Part shown: positions 23,786-23,870 of the stretch, piece after piece
How the letters are laid out: each line of letters opens with the position of its first letter
Position numbering within the stretch: the first letter of the stretch is position 1
Assembly: GCF_022511165.1 (NCBI RefSeq)
Contig: NZ_JAFLSB010000023.1
Span: forward strand, 1-23,870
Length of the DNA stretch: 23,870 bases
Reading direction: 5' to 3'
From: Helicobacter sp.
GTDB taxonomy: Bacteria > Campylobacterota > Campylobacteria > Campylobacterales > Helicobacteraceae
Notes under the pieces: generated by a model
Database searches by the model: none
The model's input: only the letters and a program-made list of their open reading frames with translations
Told to the model about the DNA's origin: nothing
Program-made: the position numbers and the translations under genes

Positions 23786-23870
23786 AGATTTTATTTTGAT
23801 GAGGTTTTTAGAATCTTTTATCTCCTTATGGATTTTTCAATAGACTTTTTAAAACCTTGTTTTTATAAGA

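Overview
The window looks like chromosomal DNA of an epsilonproteobacterium of the genus Helicobacter, most likely an enterohepatic species; the exact species cannot be fixed by eye. The evidence is one 2893-residue reading frame carrying both the beta and beta-prime subunits of RNA polymerase (a fusion known from Helicobacter and Wolinella), AT-rich DNA, TATAAT or TAGAAT -10 boxes without a clear -35, and a nickel-responsive nikR divergent from exbB-exbD-tonB, as in H. pylori.

Region 1 (1-12795, + strand) is information processing. It holds the end of rplL, a perfect 12-bp hairpin with a T run, the fused rpoBC, then rpsL, rpsG and fusA. Two small lipoprotein genes follow fusA: one low-complexity and acidic, one carrying a C-terminal cytochrome c domain.

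Region 2 (12796-13277) has no confident gene. It holds a promoter-like TATAAT and a downstream hairpin that could bound a short RNA, and an open frame of unknown meaning on the minus strand.

Region 3 (13278-15358) is a metal-uptake module. tonB, exbD and exbB lie on the minus strand, transcribed away from nikR through a shared 169-bp AT-rich control region. They would energise outer-membrane transport, probably of nickel or iron complexes, under NikR and possibly Fur. TonB is unusually rich in His and Cys, and ExbB lacks the usual pore glutamate.

Region 4 (15402-16456) has nadD (NAD synthesis) and rsfS (ribosome silencing factor). rsfS seems to have its own promoter and a TTG start.

Region 5 (16545-23138, + strand) is a seven-gene efflux operon: TolC-like outer-membrane channel, lipoprotein membrane-fusion protein, two ABC ATPases, two ABC-2 permeases and a TetR/CecR-like repressor. 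It corresponds to the E. coli YbhGFSR exporter with its regulator CecR, but YbhF is split into two genes and a dedicated outer-membrane channel is added. The two ATPases have complementary defects, which predicts one working and one degenerate ATP site. A perfect 16-bp palindrome just upstream of the operon is a candidate repressor site.

Region 6 (23139-23870) has a DinB/YfiT-type putative metalloenzyme with its own promoter and a terminator-like hairpin. No tRNA, rRNA, CRISPR array, insertion sequence or phage gene was seen. Nothing here is a wholly new system; the asymmetric efflux operon, the metal-uptake proteins and the short-RNA candidate deserve most attention.
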